Source of the DNA: Salinibacter sp. 10B
GTDB taxonomy: Bacteria; Bacteroidota; Rhodothermia; Rhodothermales; Salinibacteraceae
Assembly: GCF_002954405.1 (NCBI RefSeq)
Contig: NZ_MQWC01000004.1
Location: forward strand, 3,102,668-3,166,667
Direction of reading: 5' to 3'
Length of the DNA: 64,000 nt
Below are positions 26,461 through 34,383 of the stretch, one piece after another. Each line of letters starts with the position of its first letter. Within the stretch, counting starts at the first letter, position 1. The notes beneath the pieces were generated by a model. It did no database searches. It was not told the origin of the DNA and saw nothing but the letters and a program-made list of their open reading frames with translations. The translations under genes and the position numbers were made by a program.

Positions 26461-27498
26461 TAGCCCTGATGCGGAAGAGCGGTCCAGGCCCTCGTTGCGA
26501 CGCGGCCGCATGCGGTCGAGGGAGACATGTGCAGGCACGTCCGAGCGGGAGGTGCTCTCCGTGGAGGAACGCACATGCGAGAAGCGGTTGTTTCGAGTCG
26601 GAAACCGGCCGTTGAACGCGAGGGGCACCGGGGTTCCGTTTCGGTGTAGCGTGTCGGGGCTGGACGTGTGTCCGTCGTAGGTAAGGGCGTGTACATGGAG
26701 GTGCGGCTCCGACGTGTTGCCGGTGTTGCCGACAGCCCCAATGGGCTGGCCGGCCGCTACCCGATCTCCCGGCGAGACGCGGATGCTCCCGTGCTGAAGA
26801 TGGGCAAGTACCACGTAGAGGCTATCCTGGCGCACCCACACGTGATTGCCGGACGGATGCTCGGGCTGGCGATTCCCGGGCGTCAGGTCTGCAAATCGGT
26901 CCACGGCTCGCACGACGGTTCCGCCCACCGGACTGTAGACGGGGGCTCCGTAGATGTTGTATTGCTTCAGCTCCTCCGGGTAGAGGCCCGACGCCCGCAT
27001 GCCCCACTCGTTCAGTTGCGTAATGTCGACGGCGTACGTTTGCGAAGACGCAAAGAGGCCGTGGTAGTTGAGGGGGTAGGTGCCGCCGCCGTGTACCACG
27101 TAGTACTGCTCGCCGTGGAGGGGCAGCTCCACATTCGTAGGAGATTGGGCCGGCCAGTATCCCACGAGTGTCCACCCGACCAGGCCCAGCATGACCGCGA
27201 CGTCTGCGAGCGCACTCCAGGAGACGTGCCACCGATCGTCGGCAAACACGGGGCGGTTGGACACGCGTGACCAGGAGGCGATCATGGCCAGTGCGTACAG
27301 GCCATACAGCCCGTATCGCAGAGAGACCCCAGCGAGGTCCCAGCGTCCGACAACAAGCATCAATCCAAGAAAGGTGAATCCGGTTGCTGCGTTCACGCCC
27401 CACGCCGAAACGGTTGGGAAGGAGGTCGTCCAGAGGTGATATATAAAGTACAACGGAAACAGCACGGCAACGACCAGAGAGAGCACAGTGATAACCAT
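26422..27498 (-). CDS. Membrane-anchored M23-family peptidase
   Basis: 358 aa. Four hydrophobic helices in the first ~120 residues are followed by an LytM/M23 domain. Metal-site candidates are the YAVDIT aspartate, the histidine in VVLAHLQHGS, and the HLHVH motif in EPHLHVHAL. The His of the first HxxxD motif is not evident (QTYAVD), a variation seen in some M23 branches. It probably cleaves or binds peptidoglycan at the inner-membrane outer face. The final residues (VPIKTTISRSF) are encoded inside the inverted-repeat element at 26328-26460, so the native C-terminus has apparently been replaced. Confidence 0.82.
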   Translation of the reverse strand: MVITVLSLVVAVLFPLYFIYHLWTTSFPTVSAWGVNAATGFTFLGLMLVVGRWDLAGVSLRYGLYGLYALAMIASWSRVSNRPVFADDRWHVSWSALADVAVMLGLVGWTLVGYWPAQSPTNVELPLHGEQYYVVHGGGTYPLNYHGLFASSQTYAVDITQLNEWGMRASGLYPEELKQYNIYGAPVYSPVGGTVVRAVDRFADLTPGNRQPEHPSGNHVWVRQDSLYVVLAHLQHGSIRVSPGDRVAAGQPIGAVGNTGNTSEPHLHVHALTYDGHTSSPDTLHRNGTPVPLAFNGRFPTRNNRFSHVRSSTESTSRSDVPAHVSLDRMRPRRNEGLDRSSASGLRVPIKTTISRSF

Positions 27499-27650
27499 AA
27501 CACACGAAATACGGTGAACGAGGGAGGCGAATGAACGAGCGCATCATTTCTGCTCGTCGATCCACCCTCATTCGTCGTGTGCCGGGCAGATCGTCTTACA
27601 GGTCCGTGCTGTCTTTCCTCTATCTTCACCCACGTAAGGGCGAGTCGTGG

Positions 27651-27691
27651 AAAAACGAAAAACGGGGACAACGGATTGCTCCGTTGCCCCC
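27651..27691 (-). terminator. Rho-independent terminator of the porin gene
   Basis: On the minus strand a stem of GGGGCAACGG and CCGTTGTCCC arms with a 6-nt loop (27664-27690) is followed by GTTTTTCGTTTTT. It lies 58 bp beyond the porin stop. Confidence 0.85.
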
Positions 27692-27748
27692 GCTGATCTC
27701 TTCGCTCTCCCGATAGAACGGGTGGTGCTACGTGATCGTGACCGCGGC

Positions 27749-29143
27749 TTAGAAGTAGAGGCCGATGTTCATGTTGAAGGCCACGTTCCAGTTGTCGTTG
27801 GTCCGCTCAGCCATCACACTCGAGAACCCGTCGAAGGGATGGTTGAAGGGGTGGCCTTTGCTGACATTCAGGTCCGTGTAGACGTACAGCGGACCGGCGG
27901 ACGTGAGCACGCCAATGTCGTGGGTAACGTTGTCATTCCAGCCATCGACCTCCTTCGTGACCATACTGAAGTCATAGTACGGCTTGAACTCCGAGATCGG
28001 GCCCAACTCCACCGGAATGTGGTAAGCCAGGCTGGACGAGTAGACGCTGTGCTCGCTCGCCACCCGCTGGGGAAACCCGTAGGCGCCCATGACCACGAAG
28101 TCTTCAGCATCGTAGTCTACTCCGGACTGGTTGTCGAACGCCTGCTTTTCGGCGTCGGTGAGGGGCGGATTGAACTCCTGCTTCGAGTACTGAAGCTTCG
28201 CGTCGAAACCGCTGTACTGCCCGTGCAGGTGCACCGCCACGGCGCCGTGCCCGTCGGTGTCCCCGGTGTTCCGGTTGAGAAGCTGGCCCCGCTGCGCAGA
28301 GACGCCCAGCTTTGTAGAGCCGAGGTCGCCGTGGTTGAAGGTGTAGGCCACCTTCGCGTTGAACTGATGCTCCTCGCTGAGGTCGGAGCGCAGGCCATTG
28401 CCACCCGGAACGACCTGATAGGCCGCTGCACTCACCGGCGCCACGTCGTAAGAGTACCGCGAAAAGTCGTTGCCGGCAAAGAAGTCGGTCTGCTCCGAGT
28501 TCATGTAGTAGGCGCCCTTCAGCTCCCAGTTGCCGGGCGTGAAGATGGCCTTGATGCCGGCGTCGTAGTCGTCCTCCAGCCCCACGTAATACGCGCTGTT
28601 GAAGAACCAGCTGCTGGAGGCGTACGGCTGAATGCCGAACGGCACCTGACTCACACCAACCTGAAACTGGCGGGTGTCGCTAAACTCATAGCCGACCCAT
28701 CCATGATGGATGAAGAGTCCGCCGAAGGACTCCGGATAGATGGCGTATTCGGTGTCGAAGATCAGGCCGCCGTACGATCCACTGGCATTGATGCGGAAGG
28801 TGTCGAACGTAAAGCCGCCATCGGACAACACCCGGTTGATGGGCTCGTCGCTCGCCGGAATCTGACTTTCGTAATTCCGGAAGAGGGCGTTGAAGCGAAG
28901 CGATCCGCCGACGCTGACCTCAAGGGACGGTTCCTCCTGGGCCGGGGCGGAGGCCGACTCCGTTTCTTCGGCATTCTCCTTCGTGTCGTCGTCCTCGTCA
29001 TTCACGAGAAGAATGCCGTCCGTGGAATGGGACGACGGAGCCGCGCGGCTGTCGGATTGCAACGCCTGTCCGGTGACCGGGGCCGGCAGGAGGAGGCCGG
29101 CAATGAGGAGAAGGGATGAGCAGAGAGTGAAAAAACGATTCAT
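27749..29143 (-). CDS. Outer-membrane porin-like beta-barrel protein
   Basis: 464 aa from ATG 29143. A signal peptide (MNRFFTLCSSLLLIAGLLL, cleavage after VTGQA) is followed by an acidic low-complexity stretch (~45-70) and then alternating amphipathic strands throughout. It ends in NIGLYF, a C-terminal aromatic expected for BAM recognition. It resembles phosphate-selective-porin-like OprO/P barrels but no specificity motif is recognised. It lies directly downstream of the glycine-betaine importer genes in the same direction, so an outer-membrane channel for osmolytes is a reasonable inference. A hairpin at 29297-29327 separates it from opuAC. Confidence 0.75.
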   Translation of the reverse strand: MNRFFTLCSSLLLIAGLLLPAPVTGQALQSDSRAAPSSHSTDGILLVNDEDDDTKENAEETESASAPAQEEPSLEVSVGGSLRFNALFRNYESQIPASDEPINRVLSDGGFTFDTFRINASGSYGGLIFDTEYAIYPESFGGLFIHHGWVGYEFSDTRQFQVGVSQVPFGIQPYASSSWFFNSAYYVGLEDDYDAGIKAIFTPGNWELKGAYYMNSEQTDFFAGNDFSRYSYDVAPVSAAAYQVVPGGNGLRSDLSEEHQFNAKVAYTFNHGDLGSTKLGVSAQRGQLLNRNTGDTDGHGAVAVHLHGQYSGFDAKLQYSKQEFNPPLTDAEKQAFDNQSGVDYDAEDFVVMGAYGFPQRVASEHSVYSSSLAYHIPVELGPISEFKPYYDFSMVTKEVDGWNDNVTHDIGVLTSAGPLYVYTDLNVSKGHPFNHPFDGFSSVMAERTNDNWNVAFNMNIGLYF

Positions 29144-29296
29144 GTGGGTGGTGTACAGTTGTAAACGGAGTACGTATGAGGGTGGCATTCAGGGGATGAC
29201 ACACAGTCTCCACTCTAGTGCCCTCCGAGGGAGGGCCGAGTCGTGTAAACAGGAGAATCCAGAGGCAGAGATCCTGTCATCGGGTCCCCATTAAAC

Positions 29297-29327
29297 GCCC
29301 CCGACCGCCACGTGGGCGACCGGGGGC
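29297..29327 (-). terminator. Hairpin between opuAC and the porin gene
   Basis: GCCCCCG (29297-29303) pairs with CGGGGGC (29321-29327) around an internal partly paired stretch. On the minus strand it is followed by GTTTAATGG, a short T run. It could terminate the opu transcript or attenuate read-through into the porin gene. Confidence 0.6.
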
Positions 29328-29355
29328 AGGAATGGTCAGGGACCAGTGTCAGTGG

Positions 29356-30339
29356 TTAGCTACGCGAAAAGGTCGCGTCGTCCGGAAGCGTCTCCACCGG
29401 TCCTTCGGATGCCGCGCACTCTTCAGCTTGATTCATCCACTGGGCCACATCCTCCGGATGATTCTGAATCCACTGTGCAGCGGCTTCTTCCTTGCTCATG
29501 CCTTCGCGATTGCGATAGGTATCCATGAGGCTTTCGATCTGCTGGTCGTTGACCTCCATGTGCTTGAGGAGGCACACTACCTTCTTTGGAAACTCGTCGA
29601 CAAACTGATTGTCAACGATCTTGAAGATGTCCTCCGGCTCTCCGAAGACGGGCGACTGTCCCGTCTGGGCGCCTTCAAGATACTTCAGGTCGTAGGAGCC
29701 CCATTTCCAGTGCGGATACCACCCGGTAACCACGATGGGCTCCTTGTTGCTAATCGCGTTTTCGAGCGCCTGCCATGTGGCTGGACCACTGGAGGCAACC
29801 ACCTTAAAGCCTTCGATGTTGTTGTTTTTCAGGATTTGGCGGGTCTGATCGTTGACGGCCGCCCCTGACTCGATTCCATTGATTTCACCGTTGAGCTGAT
29901 CGCGGAACTTCGGCAGTTCCGTGACGCTGGTGATGTCCATGTAGGCGGGAACCGTCAGTCCCACGGACGTCCCCTTGTAGGTATAGCCCAGCTTCTGAGC
30001 GTTGGCCTTCGTGCTATCCCACGGCTGTTGATGAGTGGTGGGAAGCCATGCCTCGTTGAAGTAGTCCCGGTCGCCGCTTGCGACCGACTTGAAGGCAATG
30101 CCGCCGCCCGACACTTCGCGCACGTCGACCTCCATGTCCAAGCTATCTTCGAGGAGTCGTTCCTGGAGGTAAGTGAAGGCCATGCCTTCAATCCAGTTCA
30201 CGGTCACCATATTCATTTCGCGGGAGGGACCGTCGTCCCCACCGGAGCCGCCGCCACATCCGGCGAGTCCAGTGGCGAGAAGTCCTACCGCCACAACAAC
30301 GGCGAGCAGGGATCGAAAAGGAGTGGTGGAGTTGTTCAT
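29356..30339 (-). CDS. opuAC: Glycine betaine/proline-type ABC transporter substrate-binding lipoprotein
   Basis: 327 aa from ATG 30339. The lipobox LAGC sits near residue 27 after a hydrophobic signal, then a Gly/Asp-rich linker. The OpuAC fold follows, with aromatic residues expected for the trimethylammonium cage (VNWIEGMAFTYLQERLL; YFNEAWLPTTH; VVTGWYPHWKWG). It is lipid-anchored in the periplasm, with Lnt encoded at 9007-10497. Third gene of opuAA-AB-AC. It probably takes up glycine betaine or related compatible solutes for osmoprotection; exact ligand range is not determinable. Confidence 0.92.
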   Translation of the reverse strand: MNNSTTPFRSLLAVVVAVGLLATGLAGCGGGSGGDDGPSREMNMVTVNWIEGMAFTYLQERLLEDSLDMEVDVREVSGGGIAFKSVASGDRDYFNEAWLPTTHQQPWDSTKANAQKLGYTYKGTSVGLTVPAYMDITSVTELPKFRDQLNGEINGIESGAAVNDQTRQILKNNNIEGFKVVASSGPATWQALENAISNKEPIVVTGWYPHWKWGSYDLKYLEGAQTGQSPVFGEPEDIFKIVDNQFVDEFPKKVVCLLKHMEVNDQQIESLMDTYRNREGMSKEEAAAQWIQNHPEDVAQWMNQAEECAASEGPVETLPDDATFSRS

Positions 30340-30410
30340 AATGGTCGGTGTAGAGTGGTTATGTGGAGAAAGCAAACAGAAGTCGTCGGAATTCAAGAGT
30401 GTCGTGCTAG

Positions 30411-31298
30411 TTACGCAGCCTGTCCTGCTTCGGCCGTACTGCCGGCCTTTTCGCCGACCGCTTGGGTGATGCGGTCCAGGAAAATGGCAAGGATAACGAT
30501 GCCAAGTCCGCCCTCGAACCCACGCCCAATCTGCAACTGGGTGAGGCCTTGTACCACCGGCTGGCCGAGGCCGCTGGAGCCGATCAGCGCGGCGACCACA
30601 ACCATCGACAGGGCCAGAAGAACCGTTTGGTTTACTCCGGCGAGAATGGTGGGAAGCGCCATCGGGAGCTCCACTTTGAAGAGCAGCTGCGTCGGGGTCG
30701 ACCCGAAGGATTTGGCCGCCTCAATGGTTTCCTCCGAAACCTGTCGGATGCCAAGGTTCGTGAGCCGCACACAGGGGGGCGTCGCAAAGATAAAGGTGGC
30801 AATGACGCCTGGCACTGTCCCCAGACCGAAGAGGACGACAGCGGGAATGAGGTATACAAACGAAGGCATCGTTTGCATAAAATCGAGGATGGGCCGAACG
30901 ATTTGGTCAACCGTCTCCGTTTTGGCCGCCCAGATGCCCAGTGGGATGCCAACGAGAAGGGAGAACAGGGACGCTGTGAGGATGAGCGTGAGGGTTTGCA
31001 TTGTTGCCTCCCAGTACCCCATCCCAAGGGCGAACTCCATCCCGAAGAGGGCGAACTCGGCCTCGGTGAGCAGGCCCATCCCGAAGAACGTAAAGAGTGC
31101 GACGCCCCGCGAGGCAATCCACCAGGCCAGGGCTGTCAGTAGAAGCACCATTGCCCACGGGGGAAGGAAGAGAAGCACCTCTTCAAGCCCGTCGGTAGTC
31201 GTACTGATAACTGTCGTAATGAAATCAAAGAGCGGTCCCAGGTTGTTCTGCAACCATTCGATGAGGGACGCAAATGCACCGCCGATATTCAACTCCAT
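30411..31298 (-). CDS. opuAB: Glycine betaine ABC transporter permease
   Basis: 295 aa from ATG 31298; a TTG at 31319 would add seven residues and neither has a clear ribosome site. Six or more membrane helices and the permease EAA-type loop are present (EETIEAAKSFGSTPTQLLFKVELPMALPTILAGVNQT region, ~195-235). It is similar to ProW/OpuAB. It lies between the ATPase (stop at 31355) and the binding lipoprotein (start 30339), spacing that fits one operon. Confidence 0.93.
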   Translation of the reverse strand: MELNIGGAFASLIEWLQNNLGPLFDFITTVISTTTDGLEEVLLFLPPWAMVLLLTALAWWIASRGVALFTFFGMGLLTEAEFALFGMEFALGMGYWEATMQTLTLILTASLFSLLVGIPLGIWAAKTETVDQIVRPILDFMQTMPSFVYLIPAVVLFGLGTVPGVIATFIFATPPCVRLTNLGIRQVSEETIEAAKSFGSTPTQLLFKVELPMALPTILAGVNQTVLLALSMVVVAALIGSSGLGQPVVQGLTQLQIGRGFEGGLGIVILAIFLDRITQAVGEKAGSTAEAGQAA

Positions 31299-31354
31299 AA
31301 GAAACCGTGGCTCGTTCAAGATTCGAGAGACGACCGGAAGGAGAGCCGACCCGT

Positions 31355-32452
31355 TTATGCCGTTTCCATCTTTTCGGCGTGGCGGGAGGCCTCACGGGTC
31401 TTCGACACGTTGCTGGCGTTGCGGGTGATTTCTGCCATTACGTCCTTCTGGCTGACAATGCCCTTCAGGGTGCCGGCGCTATCCCGAACGGCCACTGGGC
31501 CGTCCGTCTCAAGGACGCGCGGAAGAACCTCAGCGATTGACGTGTGAAGGGAGACCGACGGGTCCTCTTCGGTCAGGCGCTCAGCTTCCTCGTCCGTGGG
31601 AGCGCGCATCACCGTCCGGACCGGAATGACCTTCGTCCGGTCCACATTTTGAACGAAAGACTCCACGTAATCGTCGGCCGGATTCGTGAGAATCTCCGTC
31701 GGCGTGCCGATTTGGGCGATCTCTCCATCCTTCATGATGGCGATACGGTCGCCCATCTTCAGCGCCTCGTCCAGGTCGTGCGTGATGAAGAGAATCGTGG
31801 CGGCCGGATCCCACATGTCCTGTAGGTCCAGAAGCTCGTTTTGCATCTCCTCTCGAATGAGGGGGTCGAGCGCACTGAAGGCCTCGTCCATCAGCAGAAT
31901 TTCGGGGTCGTTCACGAGGGCCCGTGCCAGTCCCACACGCTGTTGCATCCCTCCACTCAACTCCCCGGGATTGCTGTCCTCGTAGCCTTCCAGTCCTACC
32001 AGTTCGAGGGTGCGTCGGGCCTTGGCCTGTCGTTTTTCCTTGTCGGCTCCGCTCACTTCCAGCCCGTACTCGACATTGCCGAGCACGGTGCGGTGCGGGA
32101 ACAGCCCAAAGTTTTGGAACACCATCGACATCTTCGTGCGCCGAATTTGCCGCAGCTGCTCCTGATCGTAGGCCGTCACGTCTTCTCCGTGGACGCGAAC
32201 CGTGCCGAAGGTGGGCTCAACCAGCCGATTGACGCACCGGAGAAGTGTGGATTTTCCACTTCCCGATAGGCCCATCACGACGAAGATTTCCTGCTCCTGT
32301 ACGTCGAAGTTGGCATCGTTCACCGCGATGACGGAATCCGTCTCCTCCTTCACCTCTGCCTTCGAAAGTCCTTCGTCCTGAGCAAGCGTGCGGGCCCGTT
32401 CGGGGTCGCCGCCAAAAATTTTCCAGAGTCCCTCCACCTCAATAACCGCCAT
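31355..32452 (-). CDS. opuAA: Glycine betaine ABC transporter ATP-binding protein with C-terminal CBS region
   Basis: 365 aa. Walker [10 protein letters not shown] (~67-75), signature LSGGM, Walker [13 protein letters not shown], and switch His in [12 protein letters not shown] are all present. The N-terminal ~50 residues ([18 protein letters not shown]) are typical of ProV/OpuAA. The last ~80 residues carry a CBS-type module ([41 protein letters not shown]), which in OpuA senses internal ionic strength. First gene of the operon. Confidence 0.94.
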   Translation of the reverse strand: MAVIEVEGLWKIFGGDPERARTLAQDEGLSKAEVKEETDSVIAVNDANFDVQEQEIFVVMGLSGSGKSTLLRCVNRLVEPTFGTVRVHGEDVTAYDQEQLRQIRRTKMSMVFQNFGLFPHRTVLGNVEYGLEVSGADKEKRQAKARRTLELVGLEGYEDSNPGELSGGMQQRVGLARALVNDPEILLMDEAFSALDPLIREEMQNELLDLQDMWDPAATILFITHDLDEALKMGDRIAIMKDGEIAQIGTPTEILTNPADDYVESFVQNVDRTKVIPVRTVMRAPTDEEAERLTEEDPSVSLHTSIAEVLPRVLETDGPVAVRDSAGTLKGIVSQKDVMAEITRNASNVSKTREASRHAEKMETA

Positions 32453-32962
32453 AACATTGTATTCCTTGAATGAGAATCGAACATTAAGCGGAAAATAAGA
32501 TCCGCCCTTCAGCTATATGGGGGGCGAACATCCCTCCATTCCGATCTCGACGAATGCACGGGGTCAGACCGTACGATGGAGTGCAGGATTGCCCCCCTAA
32601 GACTGCCTCCTTGCTTGATTCATGCGTCGGTTCTCTTTCGAGTCCAGACCCAATGTTTCTATTAACCCCCCAGGAGAAACATGTTTAGAAATACGAGCCC
32701 TATTGGCCCAATTCCTCTCACTTTCATGTAACCTGTTAGGAAAAGTAACCTGCCTGAGAACAGATGCCCTCTAATCGGGCACGTCGTCTTTCTCTTGTGG
32801 GGCTTTTCAGGCCGGGCGTTTGCGTGGGAGGAGCACCCACACCCCCTCCCGCCAATTCCCTACGAAAGGAGGACATTTTCGCTTTAACACGTGCCTTCCG
32901 TTTCCTATATTCTCAGATGCGTGAGTAATCACGAGCTCTCCCATGAACCACACGACTGACTT
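32453..32962. other. 510-bp divergent regulatory region (opuA / HiPIP)
   Basis: No gene is recognised. It separates the opuA operon (minus) from the HiPIP-oxidase genes (plus) and should contain both promoters. Inverted GGGGGGC/GCCCCCC tracts lie near 32519-32525 and 32591-32597. Just before HiPIP is a 7-codon ORF (32943-32966, MNHTTDL) whose TGA overlaps the HiPIP ATG as ATGA. Confidence 0.4.
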
Positions 32963-33367
32963 ATGAACTCCAAAGACAACGACCGCGTCACACGGCGCCG
33001 CTTCCTCCAGTCCATTGGCATTGCCGGCGTGGTGGGGGCCGGTGGGTCCCTCCTGACGGCCTGTGGCGGGTCCGACGATTCGGGGGGGGATGGGGGCGAC
33101 GGAGGCAGCAGTGCATCCGGCGGAGAAACGACGGCCTCGGCCGACTGCTCCGACCTCTCCAGCCTGTCCGACGCGCAGAAGAAGCAGCGGAAACAGATGG
33201 TGAGTTCGTTGCAATACGTCGAAGAAACGCCCGAAGACAAAAAGAACTGCGCGAACTGCCAGCTCTACATCAAGAGCGAGTACGGAGAGGGGTGTGGCGG
33301 ATGCCAGCTGTTCCCGGGTCCTGTGGCGGCGAATGGGTACTGCAACTCCTGGGCGCCTGCCAGTTAA
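32963..33367 (+). CDS. High-potential iron-sulfur protein (HiPIP), Tat-exported
   Basis: 134 aa. A twin-arginine signal (TRRRFLQ, residues 10-16) is followed by a hydrophobic stretch and a possible lipobox LTAC (Cys34). A Gly/Ser/Asp-rich linker (~35-60) leads to the cluster domain. Cysteines 96, 99, 114 and 127 fit the HiPIP C-x2-C...C...C pattern, with an extra Cys111. It is a periplasmic one-electron carrier. In Rhodothermus a HiPIP donates electrons to a haem-copper oxidase, and here the oxidase genes follow directly, supporting the same role. Confidence 0.92.
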   Translation: MNSKDNDRVTRRRFLQSIGIAGVVGAGGSLLTACGGSDDSGGDGGDGGSSASGGETTASADCSDLSSLSDAQKKQRKQMVSSLQYVEETPEDKKNCANCQLYIKSEYGEGCGGCQLFPGPVAANGYCNSWAPAS

Positions 33368-33433
33368 TGCCCACGTTGGGCCGGACGCAGGGCCGGCCCC
33401 ATCGTGTTCTGTCTCACTATAGCCCACTGATTC

Positions 33434-33634
33434 ATGTCCGCCGACGCTTCTGCCTCTGAAGCCGCCGATGCATCCATGGAGGGCGATGAGATCGTCAAAG
33501 AAATCTCGCTGGAGGAGTTTGATCCAGTGGGGACTTTGGCCGTGACGGGAGGCTACTTCCTTTTGCTTCTTGTCCTCTACGCGCTGCTGTACTTCGTTGA
33601 GTTTGCCGGCCGCAGTCCTTCGATTATTGAGTAG
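33434..33634 (+). CDS. cbaD: ba3-type cytochrome oxidase small subunit IIa-like
   Basis: 66 aa with an acidic N-terminus and one transmembrane helix (GGYFLLLLVLYALLYFVEF, ~39-57). It lies 66 bp after HiPIP and 119 bp before the CuA subunit gene. The position and single-helix design match subunit IIa (CbaD) of ba3 oxidases. Sequence similarity alone would be too weak; the name rests mainly on context. Confidence 0.7.
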   Translation: MSADASASEAADASMEGDEIVKEISLEEFDPVGTLAVTGGYFLLLLVLYALLYFVEFAGRSPSIIE

Positions 33635-33753
33635 CGCCGTTCGAGTCGATCACGGTTCGTCCGGTCGAACATGTCGTTTGTCCAGGAGGGTATGTTGGAC
33701 GAAAGCCGGCGCTCGGTCTCTGTTCTATTTCCCCACGATGATCCGCTGACGAT

Positions 33754-34287
33754 ATGCACATACACCGATTCGAAAAACTCTGGATCGGCCTTTCGCTCTT
33801 CCTCATCGCGTGCTTCATCGGCATCGTGATGTTCGGCTTCACCGTTCTGGACCTGAAAGTTCCAGGGTCCAGTCAGACGGGTGAGCAGGTCAATCCCATG
33901 ACGGTCCTTTCGGAGGGGCCGTTCTCTACTCCTGGCGTGCGTAAGGTGGAGGAGGATCACTACGAGGTGTACATGGTGGCGCAGAAATTTCTCTTTCGCC
34001 CGGGGTCGGGGCAGCCGCTGGTGCTTCCGGCTGATACCCGGGTCACCTTCCACGTGACGAGTCCGGACGTCATCCACGGCTTCGAGGTGGTGGGCACCAA
34101 CATCAATTCCATGGCGATTCCCGGCCAAATTGCGACCTTTGGAACGATTTTTCCGGAGCCGGGCACCTATGGCGTCATCTGTCATGAGTACTGTGGTGCT
34201 GCTCATCACACGATGCAGGGACAGATTAAGGTCGTCCCCAAGTCGGAGTACGATGAAAGCAATCTCGTGACCGCCAGTGCGCAATAG
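33754..34287 (+). CDS. cbaB: Cytochrome c oxidase subunit II, ba3-type (CuA subunit)
   Basis: 177 aa. One N-terminal membrane helix (~10-30) anchors a periplasmic cupredoxin domain. The full CuA ligand set is visible: His108 (DVIHGF), Cys143, Glu145, Cys147, His151 and Met154 in CHEYCGAAHHTM. A single membrane helix and short length are typical of B-family (ba3) oxidases. It receives electrons, probably from the HiPIP encoded upstream, and passes them to subunit I. Confidence 0.94.
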   Translation: MHIHRFEKLWIGLSLFLIACFIGIVMFGFTVLDLKVPGSSQTGEQVNPMTVLSEGPFSTPGVRKVEEDHYEVYMVAQKFLFRPGSGQPLVLPADTRVTFHVTSPDVIHGFEVVGTNINSMAIPGQIATFGTIFPEPGTYGVICHEYCGAAHHTMQGQIKVVPKSEYDESNLVTASAQ

Positions 34288-34383
34288 CGCATTGCGCGCA
34301 ATCCGTCTTCCCCGCTTCGCTGGTTGGCGCTGGCGATTGATTTCGATTTTCTACGATCACCCGATTCGGACCCGGCATCCTCT

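Noticed and set aside
27647-29119. 490-aa plus-strand frame over the porin gene
   Set aside because: Antisense to a protein with signal peptide, barrel strands and terminal aromatic; shadow only.
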